A stretch of DNA of 64,000 nucleotides from Punctularia strigosozonata HHB-11173 SS5 (taxonomy: Eukaryota > Basidiomycota > Agaricomycetes > Corticiales > Punctulariaceae): positions 2,164,851 through 2,228,850 of the forward strand of contig NW_006767436.1 of assembly GCF_000264995.1 (NCBI RefSeq), in the 5' to 3' direction. The notes beneath the pieces are model-generated. The model ran no database searches. It was not told the origin of the DNA and worked only from the letters and a program-made list of their open reading frames with translations. Both the position numbers and the translations under genes were made by a program. Of the stretch, positions 10,459-30,207 are shown in pieces (the first letter of the stretch is position 1; every line of letters begins with the position of its first letter).

Positions 10459-12006
10459 TCAAACACGGGCTCGAAGTGACGAAACAGATGTGGGAGGAAT
10501 ACGCACGAAATCGACGTTCATCTCGATCAGAGCCCGCTTCGCGGCGTCGTTTTTCGCCGCCTTCTTCGTCTGCCCCCTGCCGCGCCCGATGCACTTGCCG
10601 TCGAGCATCGCCTTGACGTGCCATACCGGCGTCGTCTTTGCGGTCCGCCGTACGGCCTTCACGTCGATCCGGATCGGGTTCCCGCGAGTCGCGCCCGGCT
10701 CCGCCGTCGTGCTGGCCGTCGTGAACACCCACTCGATGTTTTTATCCTGCTGTGCCATGTGCTGGTTGAAGAGCGGGAGGTAGCCGCCCTCCGCCTGTCG
10801 CGGCGAGGGCGGGGTGATATACCCGCTCGTGTGGGCGGGCTTTTGGGGCGTGGACGGCGGGGTGAGCGCCGGAGAGGTCATCGATGATGACGACGTCGAG
10901 GAGGCCGTCACGGTAGGCCTGATCGCGGGCTCGAGAGGCGGGAGGCCGTGCTGGGCGCGGACGATGCTGTAGCCTTCGATGGCGTACGGCTCGAGCAGCG
11001 GGTAAATCCAGGCTCTGACGACTTCCAGTCCCTGGTCGGTGTATAGTGCGCCAACGTAGCTCTGGGGAAAGATGTTAGGACATCGCACGGAAGCGCATCC
11101 AGGCTATGATATCGGCGTCCCCTATGAGATGGCGCAGAAGAATAGGCGTGCCGTATCACAGGAGGCGCCAACGCAGCCTGGGCTTTGCAAAGGGTCACTC
11201 GCCTCGAAGACGTCCGCTGAGTAGATTGACATGAGCAGACGTTTGGAACACGATGCGGATCTCACCTTGAATCTTGGGCGACGCTCGCAACGTAATAGCC
11301 TGAGCAGGATGCAGAATCAGTCTGTCCTGGATCCGGTATTGCATCGTTCTGCCGTAATAACCCCCGAGATTAGATCTCGGCCGCGAAATTCAGTGTTGTG
11401 AGCACCCACAGCGAGGCCAAGGTGGCGTTCCCGACAAGAAGTGCACGCAGTTTCTGGGAGCGGTTCGTCAACGGATCCCAATGGGGTGTCTCGTCCGTCG
11501 CACGCACCGTCGCGGGGCCAACCCGAAGGCAGGGGTACATTTCGCGGAGCATTTGGGTGACGACGAGATTGAGCACGGTGTCCCCGAGATGTTCGAGCAT
11601 CTCATTGTCTGGACTCGGGTCGTCCAGGCGATCTTCGAAGACGTGGGCCGGCCGGGAGGCGTAGCTGCGGTGAGTGAGCGCCTGCTGGCGCAGCTCGGCG
11701 TTGTGTATGATCGGCAGAGGCGGGAGTCCCGCGGGACCAAAGTCTGGCCTGATGGAAAGTTCAAGTGGGCACCCGCGTTTGGCAGAGACGATTGACGGGG
11801 AGCGTGACGGACCTGAGAGCGACGAGCATGGCGAAATCGGCGGCGGTCGGTGCCCAGTTGGTGCTGGTACTGGTACTCGGGGGAGGTGAGGGATCGAGGG
11901 GGGCTGGGGCTGGGGCTGGGTCGTGCTCCAACGGGCGCGATGAAGGGCGCTGGGGATCAGCGTTGGGAGGATCCTCGGGCGACAGCGAAGGAGTGGTGTA
12001 GCGCAT
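10459..12006 (-). CDS. RNase III with C-terminal dsRNA-binding domain
   Basis: The protein starts with a Pro/Ser-rich segment (MRYTTPSLSPEDP; an upstream in-frame Met at 12099 would add an Arg-rich leader that could be mitochondrial). The RNase III domain follows: LPIIHNAELRQQALTHRS, then signature NEMLEHLGDTVLNLVV with its acidic residues intact. The loop that usually carries another Glu reads SQKLRALLVGN. The DVFE catalytic motif is encoded by a 14-nt microexon (11203-11216), followed after a GC-AG intron by SYVGALYTDQGLEVV. The C-terminal dsRBD reads LPLFNQHMAQQDKNIEWVF, then GRGRGQTKKAAKNDAAKRAL. This matches an Agaricomycete RNase III group of unknown role. Substrate and location are not evident; mitochondrial mL44-type proteins share this domain pair. 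Confidence 0.85.
11062..11202 (-). other. GC-AG intron after the catalytic microexon of the RNase III gene
   Basis: The donor is GCGAGT directly after GAC GTC TTC GAG, and the acceptor TTTCCCCAG precedes AGC TAC GTT GGC. The only nearby GT donor breaks the frame, whereas the GC donor yields DVFESYVGALYTDQG. The length of 141 nt is long for this window. Confidence 0.7.
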
Positions 12007-12228
12007 GCGATGTTGGCCGAGTCTATAAACGCTCGATGGGCCTCTCACAGATGTCAGGGTCCCCCGCACGGCCCGGGGAAGCACCCACGGTCCTAACATC
12101 GTCTGCGTCTGCGTCTGCGGTCGATGGTGGTGGCCGCGCGCAGAGACCGCCGATCACGCATTTGGTAATCTATTCCCCAAATCGAGCACAATACAAGCCG
12201 TGCCAGAACAACAACGTAAAACAACCCG

Positions 12229-13173
12229 CTACGCCGCTTCCCGTGCCTCGCCTCCAGTAATGTTCGCCTCCCTCTCCGCCTGCCCGTCGTCGTCAGCCCC
12301 GTCGCGCACCCCACACACGCCGTGCCACGCACCTTCCTCGCCGCTGCCTTCATCGCAAAGTAGTCCTTGTGCAGCCCGCACTCCGTCTTCTCCGCCTTGC
12401 CCGCCCACCGCCCCGCACGCTCCCCCGCGTCCCCAGCCCCCGACTTGGCCGTGCTGTGCCAGTCCCCGATGCTCTTGTAGCCCTGGGAGAGCAGCTTATT
12501 CCGCGGCACCTTGTTCTCGTTGATGTACCACTCGACCAGCTCAAAGTTCCACGCGAACAGCGGATTAAGCTTGACCAGACCGGTCTCGTCCACCTCCAGC
12601 GGTCTCAGCGAGGCCCGGCTTCCCCCCTGCGAGGCCCGCCGACCCGTGATAACGGATCGCACATTCAGTTCTTCGTACGCACGCCTCGCGGGCTCCACCT
12701 GCGCCAGCGTCTGAGCTACGATCTCGTCGGCCAAAAGAAGGGGGGGGGGGTCATGTGCGCACCTTCACGACGAAGTCGTAGGTATCTTCGTCCGTTTCCC
12801 ATAACCGCTCGCTGTACTTGGCCTCGAAGTCCTTCACGGTCTCGCAGCCTTCCGGTTTGTAGATGTGTATCACGGACTTGTACCGTTCTCGCACCTCCTC
12901 CACGAGCTCGTACGTCTCCTGGAAGTGGTATAGGGTATCGATGAAGATCAGGGGCGGCGGATGGGGCGTCAGCTTCGCGAGCATGTCCGTAGCGGCCAGA
13001 CCGGTCAATCCAAACGCGGTCGTTTGATAGAGGTTCGGGAGGTACTCGAGAGCCCATTGCAGGATCTCCTGTGGGGTGAGGGGGGTGAGGAAAGCATTGA
13101 TCCTATCCAGTTGCTCTTGCGAGAGAGGTACAACCAAGGGCTTTGGCAGATCGTCGATAGTCGTCGAACTCAT
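12229..13173 (-). CDS. MET16: Phosphoadenosine phosphosulfate (PAPS) reductase
   Basis: This enzyme reduces PAPS to sulfite with thioredoxin in assimilatory sulfate reduction. Exon 1 (13173-12763) reads MSSTTIDDLPKPLVVPLSQE, then NLYQTTAFGLTGLAATDM and LIFIDTLYHFQETYELVEEV. A 64-nt intron (12762-12699) contains an 11-C tract on the coding strand that may serve as part of its pyrimidine tract. Exon 2 begins VEPARRAYEELNVRSVITGR, then RRASQGG, GYKSIGDWHSTA and the active-site motif KTECGLH with the catalytic Cys. A further intron (12332-12280) leads to a short tail ending at 12229. Product about 275 residues, normal for fungi. An in-frame Met at 13209 adds 12 residues but the internal Met fits the family better. 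Confidence 0.93.
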
Positions 13174-13209
13174 CGCGAATTCGAGGATTAGGGATGGAGA
13201 GGGGGTCAA

Positions 13210-13625
13210 CTAGGGGTGCAAAGATCGTTGAGGCCGGCACGCTGCTTGGAATATTTGAGCGAGGGTCAGCATTGCGCCATCGCAGAATCGCACTGGCTTG
13301 GTGAGCATCGTCTATATCATCGACCTCTCAGCGGTCTCCAAAAGCGATGGCCGTCCGGCTCGAGGGGGCGTGAAATCCAGGATGCAAGATGAATTCAGGT
13401 CTGAAGTTAGAAGAGAAACGAGAAGCGCGGATACAGTGCACGTTCTCGCTGTGATCCCCATACTGCAATTCTGAGCTGATAGCCTTGCAGCATGATGGAT
13501 TGATATGGCGTCACTGCGAATGACATGTTCTTCGGTCCTGAATATAAGCTATCTGCGGTAGACGCGTAGCTGCCCTCCCGCCCGAATTTGTTGCCTCCAT
13601 ACCCACTTGTTATCAGCGTAGAAGA
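13210..13625. promoter_or_regulatory. Divergent promoter region between MET16 and the thioredoxin-fold gene
   Basis: About 0.4 kb without a supported gene. The only open frame (13407-13685 -) overlaps the start of the next gene and has no conserved features. Confidence 0.4.
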
Positions 13626-14595
13626 ATGGCCCTGCAACCCTCCCTTCGTCCCTTGATCATCATCGGCAAACAAGAGGCACCGCACACTCTCGAATTCTAT
13701 CGTACGTCTCTGATTCGCCGTCAGAGTTCCGTTCCAGAACAGAAACTGAGCACCGTATCTTGCGGCCTCGCCCCTCAGTGGATTATGTCTGTCCCTTCAG
13801 GTGAGATCAGACGTCTTTAGAGAGATAAGGCCAGGATCCGCTCACGAGACTACCGCTATCTGGAACGGAAAACGACTATCTGCAGCGCCAAGATCTCCCG
13901 TGTTATCGACGGCGTGTTGAAGCCCCTCTTCGAGATAGGAGGCAAGTACGACGGCAAGGTCAAGGTCATCTTCCGGCCCCAGGTGCAGCCATGGCACGCC
14001 ACCTCCACGTTTGTGCATGAAGCCGGTCTCGCGGTGAGTAGTGAAGTTGGCCTTGTCCACACTTCATAACGTTGTTGACGTTCTGTATGTATCGCAGGTC
14101 GCACGGGTTTCTCCCCATAACTTCTGGCCCTTCTCGCTCGCGGTACGAGTCTCCATGTTTGCCAGACCTCGTCCAACGGTACTGACCAGAAGCTACAGCT
14201 CTTCAAGCGCCAGGAGGAATACTTTGATATCCCCGCCTCCACTCTGACACCCCTTCAGATTCGCGAGAAGCTCGCCGCGCTCGCGAGTGAGGTGATCGGG
14301 TCCAGTGCAGCAGGCGATTTCGCCGGGCTGCTGAAGCTCAAGACGACGCCGAACGGAGGCACAGGCGTCACCGACGACCTCAAGTACACCGGTGAGTTGC
14401 GCCGCCGCCGTCGTCATTCATCCTACGCGTTTTCTGAGGATGCGTGCTACTCTTTATGCAGTCAAAGTGAGCCGTCAGAATGGCATTCATGTCTCTCCTT
14501 CCGCGGTCTGGGATGGCGTGCTGGCCAATGAGGTCTCGAGCTCATGGGGCGAGAAGGAGTGGAATGATTGGCTTGCAAACAAGGTGACTGCCTGA
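13626..14595 (+). CDS. DsbA/thioredoxin-fold protein with a single-Cys CPFS motif
   Basis: After MALQPSLRPLIIIGKQ the first exon ends HTLEFY. A 17-codon-scale intron separates it from a small exon reading LDYVCPF(S), and the next intron leads to AKISRVIDGVLKPLFE. The thioredoxin-type active site is therefore DYVCPFSAK, with one Cys and Ser in the second position. Later segments are VIFRPQVQPWHATSTFVHEA, an exon with VSPHNFWPFS, LFKRQEEYFDIPASTLTPLQ, and a C-terminal part with VKVSRQNGIHVSPSAVWDG ending at 14595. This is the DsbA-like (PF01323/PF13462-type) architecture. With a single Cys it is more likely a reductase- or transferase-like member than a dithiol oxidase. It is convergent with GatB, with 117 nt between the stops. 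Confidence 0.75.
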
Positions 14596-14712
14596 GGTGT
14601 CGGCGCTTGCCGTTGAGAGTTCTTGCTCGAGACGAGGTGTAGAATCTAGGCATAGACGTACGATATGAGCAACGACGGCCGACGATTCTATAGACGAGTT
14701 CATATAGCCAGC

Positions 14713-16943
14713 TCAGCGACTGAGCAATTTCTGCAACATCGCGCGCGCGCCTTTGGCGTCAGCCCTTCCGCGACTAATCTTCATTACACGACCCATGAAC
14801 TTGTTCAGAACCCTGGAATCGCCCTGACGCGCTTCCTCCGCCTCTCGCAGCATGGAATCTATCGCTTCCTTGCACCATTGCTCCAATGAGCCGGTGTCAT
14901 CCGCCAGCGATAAAAGGGACAGCTGTTGGGCTACCTCAAGTGGTGCCGCCGCCGATGAGTGATCGAGCATATGTCGAAGAAGCGCCTTGGCAGCGGTCCC
15001 TGGGTAAGAGGATCAGCGATCATGTAGCGTGGCGAGAAGGAGGGACAGAAAATACCCGTGATGCGGCCCTGCTGCACCATGTCAACGAACTCGCCCATGT
15101 GTTCGGCAGACATGGGGTTCTGATGGAAACTCCAGCCCCGCGCTAGGAGTTGTCCGAGCAACTCGTGTGTAACCCTTTGGGTCGCAATCGTGAGTCACAC
15201 TAGAGGAGTGAGGTCGAGCTCAACGGAGCAGACATACCAGTTCACGACGATCTTCGGATCTCGTCCGTCGGCTACGCGATCGAAAAACGCGATAGCTCCT
15301 TGTCCCAACTTGCCATCGAAGCCCACTTCCCGGCCTGCGTCGACTGCCATGAGCACTTGCACGTCCCGGTCACTGAGACCGCGAGCTAAGAGTCTAGCAC
15401 GAGTAGCTTCGGGCAGCTCAGGCATGCTGGTGCGGACGTCCTCGATGTAAGTTTGGTCGAGGACAATGGGTGGCAAATTGGGATCTGGCATGTATCGGTA
15501 GTCCGGAGCATCTTCTTTGCTGCGCAGCGAGTACGTCTCTGCCCTGGCTTCGTCGAAGCCGCGCGTCTCCTGTTGAACCTTCTGACCATTCTCGATGAGA
15601 GAGATATGCCTATACACTTCAGATACTAGAAGGTCCGTTGTCAGATAAACAACGGCGCGAAGTATGCTATCGGAGGCCCACCAATGGCTATCTGGGCAAA
15701 TTTGATGCTGTTGAGGTTTTTGATCTCGCAACGAGTTCCGGGGGCATCTCCGGCCCTATTTACTGATACATTGACATCGCACCGAAGAGATCCCTGCCTA
15801 TTGATCAGGGGTGTGGTCTACAGCGGCAAAGGGATGAATTCACCTGCTCCATATTACCGTCACTTGATCCTACGGCTCGCAATGTCGCTTGCAACGTCTT
15901 GATGTAGTCTCCAGCCTGTTCCGGTGAACTGAGACCTTGAGATGGATGGCCGGCTTCAGCCATGGGGGCTGCAGACTCACCGTAAATCTGGCTCGGAGAC
16001 AATTTCCATGAGGCCTGTGCCGGCTCTGTTGAGATCGATGAGGGAAGTGCGAAGTCGAGGATCGAATGTGGATTTCCCCGTATCCTAGTCCCGTTACGAT
16101 TAGCTGCCATGACCAGTCGTGGCAACCTGAACTCACCTGTTCGATTTGTATCTGTTTGATGCGTATTCGATGGCCATCATTCCTCAATTGTAAATATCCT
16201 CCTAATGATATAGGCGCTATCAGGCTCTCAGCCAGGACAAGTGATGAGGCCAAGGTGCTTGTACGCACAATAGTGTTGAGTTATTTGATACCCGGAGGGA
16301 AGATCCGAGTAGAAATAATGCTTGCGGTCGAACGAAGAGCGAGTTTGCACATTCGAGTTTAGAGCCAGTGCCGTCCTAATGGCCATATTCAGACACGTCG
16401 GATTCAGTCTCTGTGAGTAGCCATAGTCAGTATGGATCTTGCCCATCCATACAATGGGGCATCGCACCGGTAACGTTCCAGGAAACGCAGCATCATAAGC
16501 GGAGACATGCATATTGGGTGAAGCTTCGTGCTCCGAAGCCAGTGAACCTGTAGGGGTCTGTCAGGGCCTTCGCCCACAACGTATACTTACTCGACATCGG
16601 AGCGAGTAAACTGACCCGAGAATAGTTTTCTCCTAGACTTGATTTGTGCATGGACCTCTATCCCCACGACCACCTCCCAGCCTGGCCATCTCTTGTCCTC
16701 GGCAGCTGCCTCCCTGAGTATCCGTCGGCTGGCTGGCTTTCCGTGATGTGCAAGCCTGGCACAGCTGGCAAGCATAGCGGCACCGGACGCGTGACCGTAA
16801 ACTAAGAGTCTTAGGAGAACAAAGACGCGTTGTGGCACGCGTCGTACGCGACTTGGCCTGAGCCACAAAGGCTCTGTCTGCTTCACCACCTTTGACCTCT
16901 GCATACCGTATTCTAGCCTCGCACTGGAGCTACAAAACAGCAC
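14713..16943 (-). CDS. PET112: Mitochondrial glutamyl-tRNA(Gln) amidotransferase subunit B (GatB/Pet112)
   Basis: GatB with GatA and the fungal partner converts Glu-tRNA(Gln) to Gln-tRNA(Gln) in mitochondria. The N-terminal exon carries [20 protein letters not shown]. Next comes [20 protein letters not shown]-type sequence, then [18 protein letters not shown] and [20 protein letters not shown]. The PROSITE-type GatB signature appears as [20 protein letters not shown] near 16000. The C-terminal YqeY-like helical domain ends [18 protein letters not shown] and then a stop at 14713. Six or more introns. The start is uncertain: Met at 16943 gives a long leader, while Met at 16775 begins [18 protein letters not shown], an Arg-rich, acid-free stretch typical of a mitochondrial presequence. 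Confidence 0.92.
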
Positions 16944-17009
16944 AATCTGAAGGAGGGAGTGTCAGATATTTGTATCTAACGAAGTCATCCCCAACCACAC
17001 AGGCTTGCC
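16944..17009. promoter_or_regulatory. Bidirectional promoter, GatB / ATR kinase
   Basis: Only 66 nt separate the furthest upstream GatB Met (16943) from the ATR start codon (17010). If GatB starts at 16775, the space is 234 nt. Either way the two divergent genes must share promoter sequence. I see no clear TATA box. Confidence 0.5.
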
Positions 17010-25615
<8,606 letters not shown>

Positions 25616-25708
25616 ACGACGTCGCCGACGTCTCGACTTACGAAGGTGTCGTCCTTGTCGGGTGCCGTTCACGGGGATAATGTCAGGCAAGGAATGACAT
25701 TTCGCGTT

Positions 25709-25915
25709 CTAGACTACGACGGTGATATGATTCATTCCTTGGACTCGCCCTATGCCAGATATATCAACGTCATGCCGACTTGAAAGACTCATGTTCCTCA
25801 CCGCAATCAACTTGTATATCCCGTATAGCGAGCCTACTGATCCGAGAGCAAAGCCGGCCAACGTAACGTCTGTAGCGACATCAGTTCTACATTGCTGGGT
25901 TGAGGAGGAAGTCAT
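25709..25915 (-). CDS. Possible small single-pass membrane protein
   Basis: A 68-codon frame reads MTSSSTQQCRTDVATDVTLA and contains a hydrophobic stretch, LAGFALGSVGSLYGIYKLIA, that could span a membrane. It lies between the ATR stop and the YAF9 start, on the opposite strand. I do not recognise the family. It may be one exon of a longer gene or a chance frame; nothing else in this 0.6-kb gap looks coding. Confidence 0.3.
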   Translation of the reverse strand: MTSSSTQQCRTDVATDVTLAGFALGSVGSLYGIYKLIAVRNMSLSSRHDVDISGIGRVQGMNHITVVV

Positions 25916-26209
25916 CCTACTGAGGTATAAGCTTGCCCTGGGCAGACGACGGTAAATGGGACCCTCAGCAGCCTGTGGGTATAGAATGTGGTCAGCTCAA
26001 GTCTCACGTCAAGGGGGTTCATACATACCTGGAAGAACTTCTGCTTCTCAAGGATTCGGTTGGGCTCTACGCGTAGCTCTCACTCAAGAACGCATTGCGT
26101 CTGTAGGATTGTGCCCACTCACTGTAGACGAGTCGGTTGAGCATGGCTGGTAGACAACGGGTATGGCTGGTTGTGGTTGAGAGCAAGCGAGTTTTCCCGC
26201 CACCCGATC

Positions 26210-27113
26210 ATGAGCTCAGCCGAACGTGTCCGGGTCCGGGTCCGTCTGGCTCTGTCCATTTCTCTCGACGGTTGGCTGGGAAAGACTGATCATCTCGCTC
26301 AGGGAGTCAGCATTTACCGGCCTATAATCTATGGAAACACAGCAGTTCTCATTAAACCGGAGGAACGGTCATCGGGGAACCCGCACCACACGCATCGCTG
26401 GACGGTTGCAGTTCGGAGTGCTGCTTCTAACCCGGACTCTGGCATCGTCGGCGGTGCTGACGACTTGTCATATTTCATCAAGAGGGTAACGTTCAAGCTG
26501 CACGACACATATGCCAACCCCAACAGAAGTCAGCATGGACGCCGCTCCTGCTATGCCCCATTTTGACTATTTATGACCCTTAGATGTCGACAAGGCTCCC
26601 TTTGAGCTGACAGAGACCGGCTGGGGCGAGTTCGAAATCCAGATTCGAATCACCTTCGTGCCAGACTCCGGTGAAAAAGCATTGATCATGTACCATCACC
26701 TGAAACTTCACCCTTGGACGCTCGACCCAGCGACGCACAATCAGATTCCCCCGTACGAGGAAGCCGTCAAAGCAGGCCCGGTCCACTCTTGGCAATACGA
26801 TGAAATCGTCTTCATTGATCCATTTCAGTCGTTTCTCAATACCCTCATGGCTCACCCACCCACACCACTTCCGAAAGCCAAGCGATCGGGGAGGTCTGTG
26901 CCGTTTCACTCCAATCATGCAACGCAGGAATCGCTCGATGCCAGCAAGGAAGGCGTACCGGAGTTCGTGGCGACGATGGAACCGGAGGAACACGAACGAT
27001 TGGCGAACGCGCGCAGGACCCTTGTTGCTGAGCAAGACAAATGGAGAGGAATTCTCATCGACAAGGAAAAGGAGCTCGAGAGACTCAAGAAACGGGTAGC
27101 GGCGTTGCAATGA
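26210..27113 (+). CDS. YAF9: YEATS-domain protein Yaf9 (NuA4/SWR1 subunit)
   Basis: Yaf9 binds acylated histone H3 and is shared by the NuA4 acetyltransferase and SWR1 remodeller. Exon 1 encodes MSSAERVR and splices to [17 protein letters not shown]. The YEATS core shows [34 protein letters not shown], then after an intron [19 protein letters not shown] and [25 protein letters not shown] and the GWGEF segment line the acyl-lysine pocket in known structures. The tail contains [15 protein letters not shown] and ends in a coiled coil ([16 protein letters not shown]) used for complex assembly. The donor of intron 1 is ambiguous by a 6-nt repeat (GTCCGG twice), which adds or removes Val-Arg. Confidence 0.93.
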
Positions 27114-27232
27114 ATGTACACCGTGTTGGCCCATGCCTGCTAGGAGAATATGATTGTCATCCATGGCATAGACGCTAATTGCGGACAATCGGATTCCTCT
27201 CTTGCACAATCAGTTATTCTGATATTCGAGTC

Positions 27233-28487
27233 ATGCTGCCCGGCGCACCCGAATCCCGACAAGCCTTTACGCATGACATGTGCATCTTGCACTATGCTAA
27301 GGCAAGTACTTGGCGCTACTTGCCTTAATCTGTAGTCCTTGGATGTGCGAACGCTTGACGTTCCGGGTAATCTCGAGCATAAGGTAACGTTCTTGCTGTG
27401 TCCTCTCATGACATTTCTGACATGTTCGTAGCTCTACCTTGACGTTATGTATACCTCATCCCAGAAATACTAGGCGACCTTCCGCCCGCCGTCGCGCATC
27501 TGACAACTCTGAGATCTGATTCCTCCTTTTACTGGCCAGACCGAACTGGCTTATGGTGGGTCCGCGGTAGGTAGCACCTGTCACCTTCTGCAGGTATCCT
27601 AGAGGCCTCTCACGTCATGTCCAGAAACTTGCCTTCAGGCAAGCTGCGGCGATACCCCGGCCCTTCTGTCGGAGTCAGGCGTTGTCTCCAACTGTAGGCA
27701 CATGGAGCTCATGTCATCGACTGCCTGACCGCGATTCAAACTGTGGTGTCATACAAAACAGGTTCCCCAGGAACGCACAACAACTTCAAGGAGATAGTGC
27801 GGCTTACGAATTAGGTGTCCGCCGCTCCAAGTGTTGCCAGGGACTTGACGGGTACAGGCTCCTTCTTCCCCCTTGATCGCGTGAAGGATGCCCACCGTAA
27901 GTCCGTACTAGACTCTTGTGGCCGCAGATAACCAGAATCACTGTCTCACCTGGATCAGTCGAATTCCTGCAACGTGCAGCGCAGCAACCGGCTGTTCCGA
28001 TACCGGGACCTCGTCGGCAATCTACCTACTGCAGATATGATCGAAGTTGGAGCAGGTATGACATCGTCCAGGGAAACGCAAATTTGGATTCCCTGGTACA
28101 TACATACCGACACCTACGCACGATCCGTCAGACTCGCAATCTCACCAGTTCCGTCATGTTCCTGGACGTCTGTCACGGACCATCGCTGATAAGGTGCACA
28201 CAGCCTTCTTTACCCTCATTCGTTTTGTTCGCAGTTAGTTCACAACGTCACGGCAGCGTGCGCAATGCAACGCTGAAGACAGTATCGGGAAATGGGCAGG
28301 GTTAAACCTATGCGGGTCCCTGATCCTCCCTTCTTCGTACTCTGCGAGGCTGCTGAGACTATTTGCACCGCGACAAGGATTCCAGTTACCACTATCGTGC
28401 TTCGGGAGTGTGTTCTCATGATGTTGCTCGACGTCTTGAACCCTATGACGGCAATACGGTCCCCCGAAGGCTATGAGACAAGCTATT
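27233..28487 (+). other. Unrecognised locus with exon-like segments
   Basis: No family recognised. The plus strand has several protein-like segments with plausible splice sites: MLPGAPESRQAFTHDMCILH from 27233, then SLDVRTLDVPGNLEHK, LYLDVMYTSSQKILGDLPPA with HLTTLRSDSSFYWPDRTGLW, later VQRSNRLFRYRDLVGNLPTA with DMIEVGA, and a C-terminal candidate ending near 28487. They lie in different frames and I could not join all of them with good junctions. Either this is an intron-rich lineage-specific gene or a decaying one. It fills most of the 1.9 kb between YAF9 and the 3' end of IST3; 28488-29003 shows nothing further. Confidence 0.35.
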
Positions 28488-29003
28488 GACTCTCCTTCGG
28501 GTTTTGTCCCGATGGTTTCAGCAATCGAGGGTGCCCTCTTTATCAACCTCTTCCTGGGTGACGGGTATAGATTGGTCGCCGTAGTCCATCGGTGCATCCA
28601 ACTGCCTACCATGCACCAGATTGAGTGAGATTCGCGACGTCGCATAAAGACGCCATCCCGGACGACGCGGAGATGACATGAGGGATGCTATGCAGCGGGG
28701 AACGAAGCAGGACATGTTTTGGGAGAATCACACCAATACTCTGATACAATATAAATTTGGAAGCAGTTCAGGGAGCTCGAGGCACCAAGCCTCGTGCTTG
28801 AACACCGTTTCCTCCCTGCTACATGGTGTCAATATAGATGCACAGTCGATAGATTTCTCATAGCTACGTTGTGGGGTATCGCATCGTCGGATCACGAATA
28901 ACCAGCAAGACGGACAAGGAACTAACGCAGGCACGACATAAATCTGTGCAGGGGCGAGAGGCTGCCGAGGCACGGTATCAGAGCAAGGTGTCCAGGAAGA
29001 TGG

Positions 29004-30113
29004 CTATCGGCGTTCCCTGGGCTCGTTCAACGATCGCTCGTTTGAGAGTTGCGGCTGCGAAGACGGGCTACGTCTTCTTTTCGAGGGACGGTACGAAGGG
29101 CTCTGTGATCGCGATCTGGAATGCAAACGGGCCGGTGCCTCCCGATCCCTGGGGCGGCGGCTGCGAGTATCTTCATCCACATCGTCTCGTGGAGGGGCGC
29201 GGCCACGTCGATCGAGGTCCTGCAACAACTCCTCTACGCCCTTGAGAGCATCGGACTTCCCCAGCTGCTTGCGTGCTTTCTTGGCGCGCTTGCGCTCTTT
29301 TCGAGCGCGTCGTTCCTCCGGCGTCTCGTCTTTGTGCTTAGATTTACCTTTTGCCTTCTTTGCTTTCTTCTTTGTTTTCTCTTCCCTGCGCTGAGCGACG
29401 AGGTACTCGTACATGGGATCCTCGGGATCGATTTCCGGGCCGGACGACACTGAGGACTCGGATGAAGCGTCATGATCTAAGTAGGACCTCGGCGTGAGTA
29501 GTCAACCGATTTTGTGCTACGGTAACATACCGACGATCAACTCCGGCTTCGCGTTTAAGCTCTGCTCCTCAGGATCCACTAATTCGCCGTCCTCGCCCTT
29601 GACCTTTTTCTGTTTATAGTCTCGGACGTGGTCTACTCTGAGAGTGCGGTTCAAAACCTGAGCCCCGTTCAGGTTGTCTACCGCCAAAACCGTGGATCTC
29701 TGGTCCTCGTACATGAGGAAGGCAAAGCCCTTGCTTTTCCCTGTTTCCTTATCTCGAACAAGATTGACATCCAATGGTTCCCCATACCTGAGGATCACAA
29801 ACATCAGACATGAACCAAGCACTGTGTTAGTAATACGTACTGAGAGAATATAGTGATAATATCACCCTCCGTTAGTTCGTAGTTGAGGCCGCCTATGTAG
29901 ATGTAGGCAGAATCTAGGCAGAATCCGTGTCAGTAACTGCGCGGTCGAGGAAATTCCAACTGATAGACCTTTGTACTCGTCATGCCACGACGCACCGCTC
30001 AGCCCGAGATCTAACTCGCGCTGGTTGATTTTGTTGATCTCCCGAACAACACTGTTACACAAAAGTATGTGAGCATGCAGGCCAAAGGGTAAGACCGACC
30101 GTACCAACTTCAT
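29004..30113 (-). CDS. IST3: Splicing factor Ist3/RBMX2 (RES complex, RRM protein)
   Basis: Ist3 is the RRM subunit of the RES complex that binds the activated spliceosome and promotes pre-mRNA retention and splicing. The first exon is only ATGAA (from 30113). Splicing with donor GTTGGT gives MNVVREINKINQRELDLGLS, the family N-terminus. The RRM has RNP2 YIYIGGL (after an intron), the segment YGEPLDVNLVRDKETGKSKG and RNP1 KGFAFLMY, then LNRTLRVDHVRDYKQKK, which binds the partner Pml1/Bud13 in yeast. The C-terminal part has an acidic stretch, a Lys/Arg-rich region (KTKKKAKKAKGKSKHKDE) and an RS-like tail (RSRSQSPSYRPSKRRRSPS). It is divergent from eIF3d. Confidence 0.92.
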
Positions 30114-30207
30114 CGTTGGACGGGAGCAAGAGGCAAGTCACGCGGATGACATGCGGTGCGGGGATTGCAATGAAAAGTTTGTTCGCCGTTCGTCTTGCTC
30201 TACGACC
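30114..30207. promoter_or_regulatory. Bidirectional promoter, IST3 / eIF3d
   Basis: 94 nt separate the two start codons of the divergent genes, so both promoters and both 5' leaders must overlap. No TATA box is evident. Confidence 0.6.

Noticed and set aside
26580-27209. 209-codon minus-strand ORF over YAF9
   Set aside because: It is the antisense shadow of the YEATS exon, which has clear family motifs on the plus strand.
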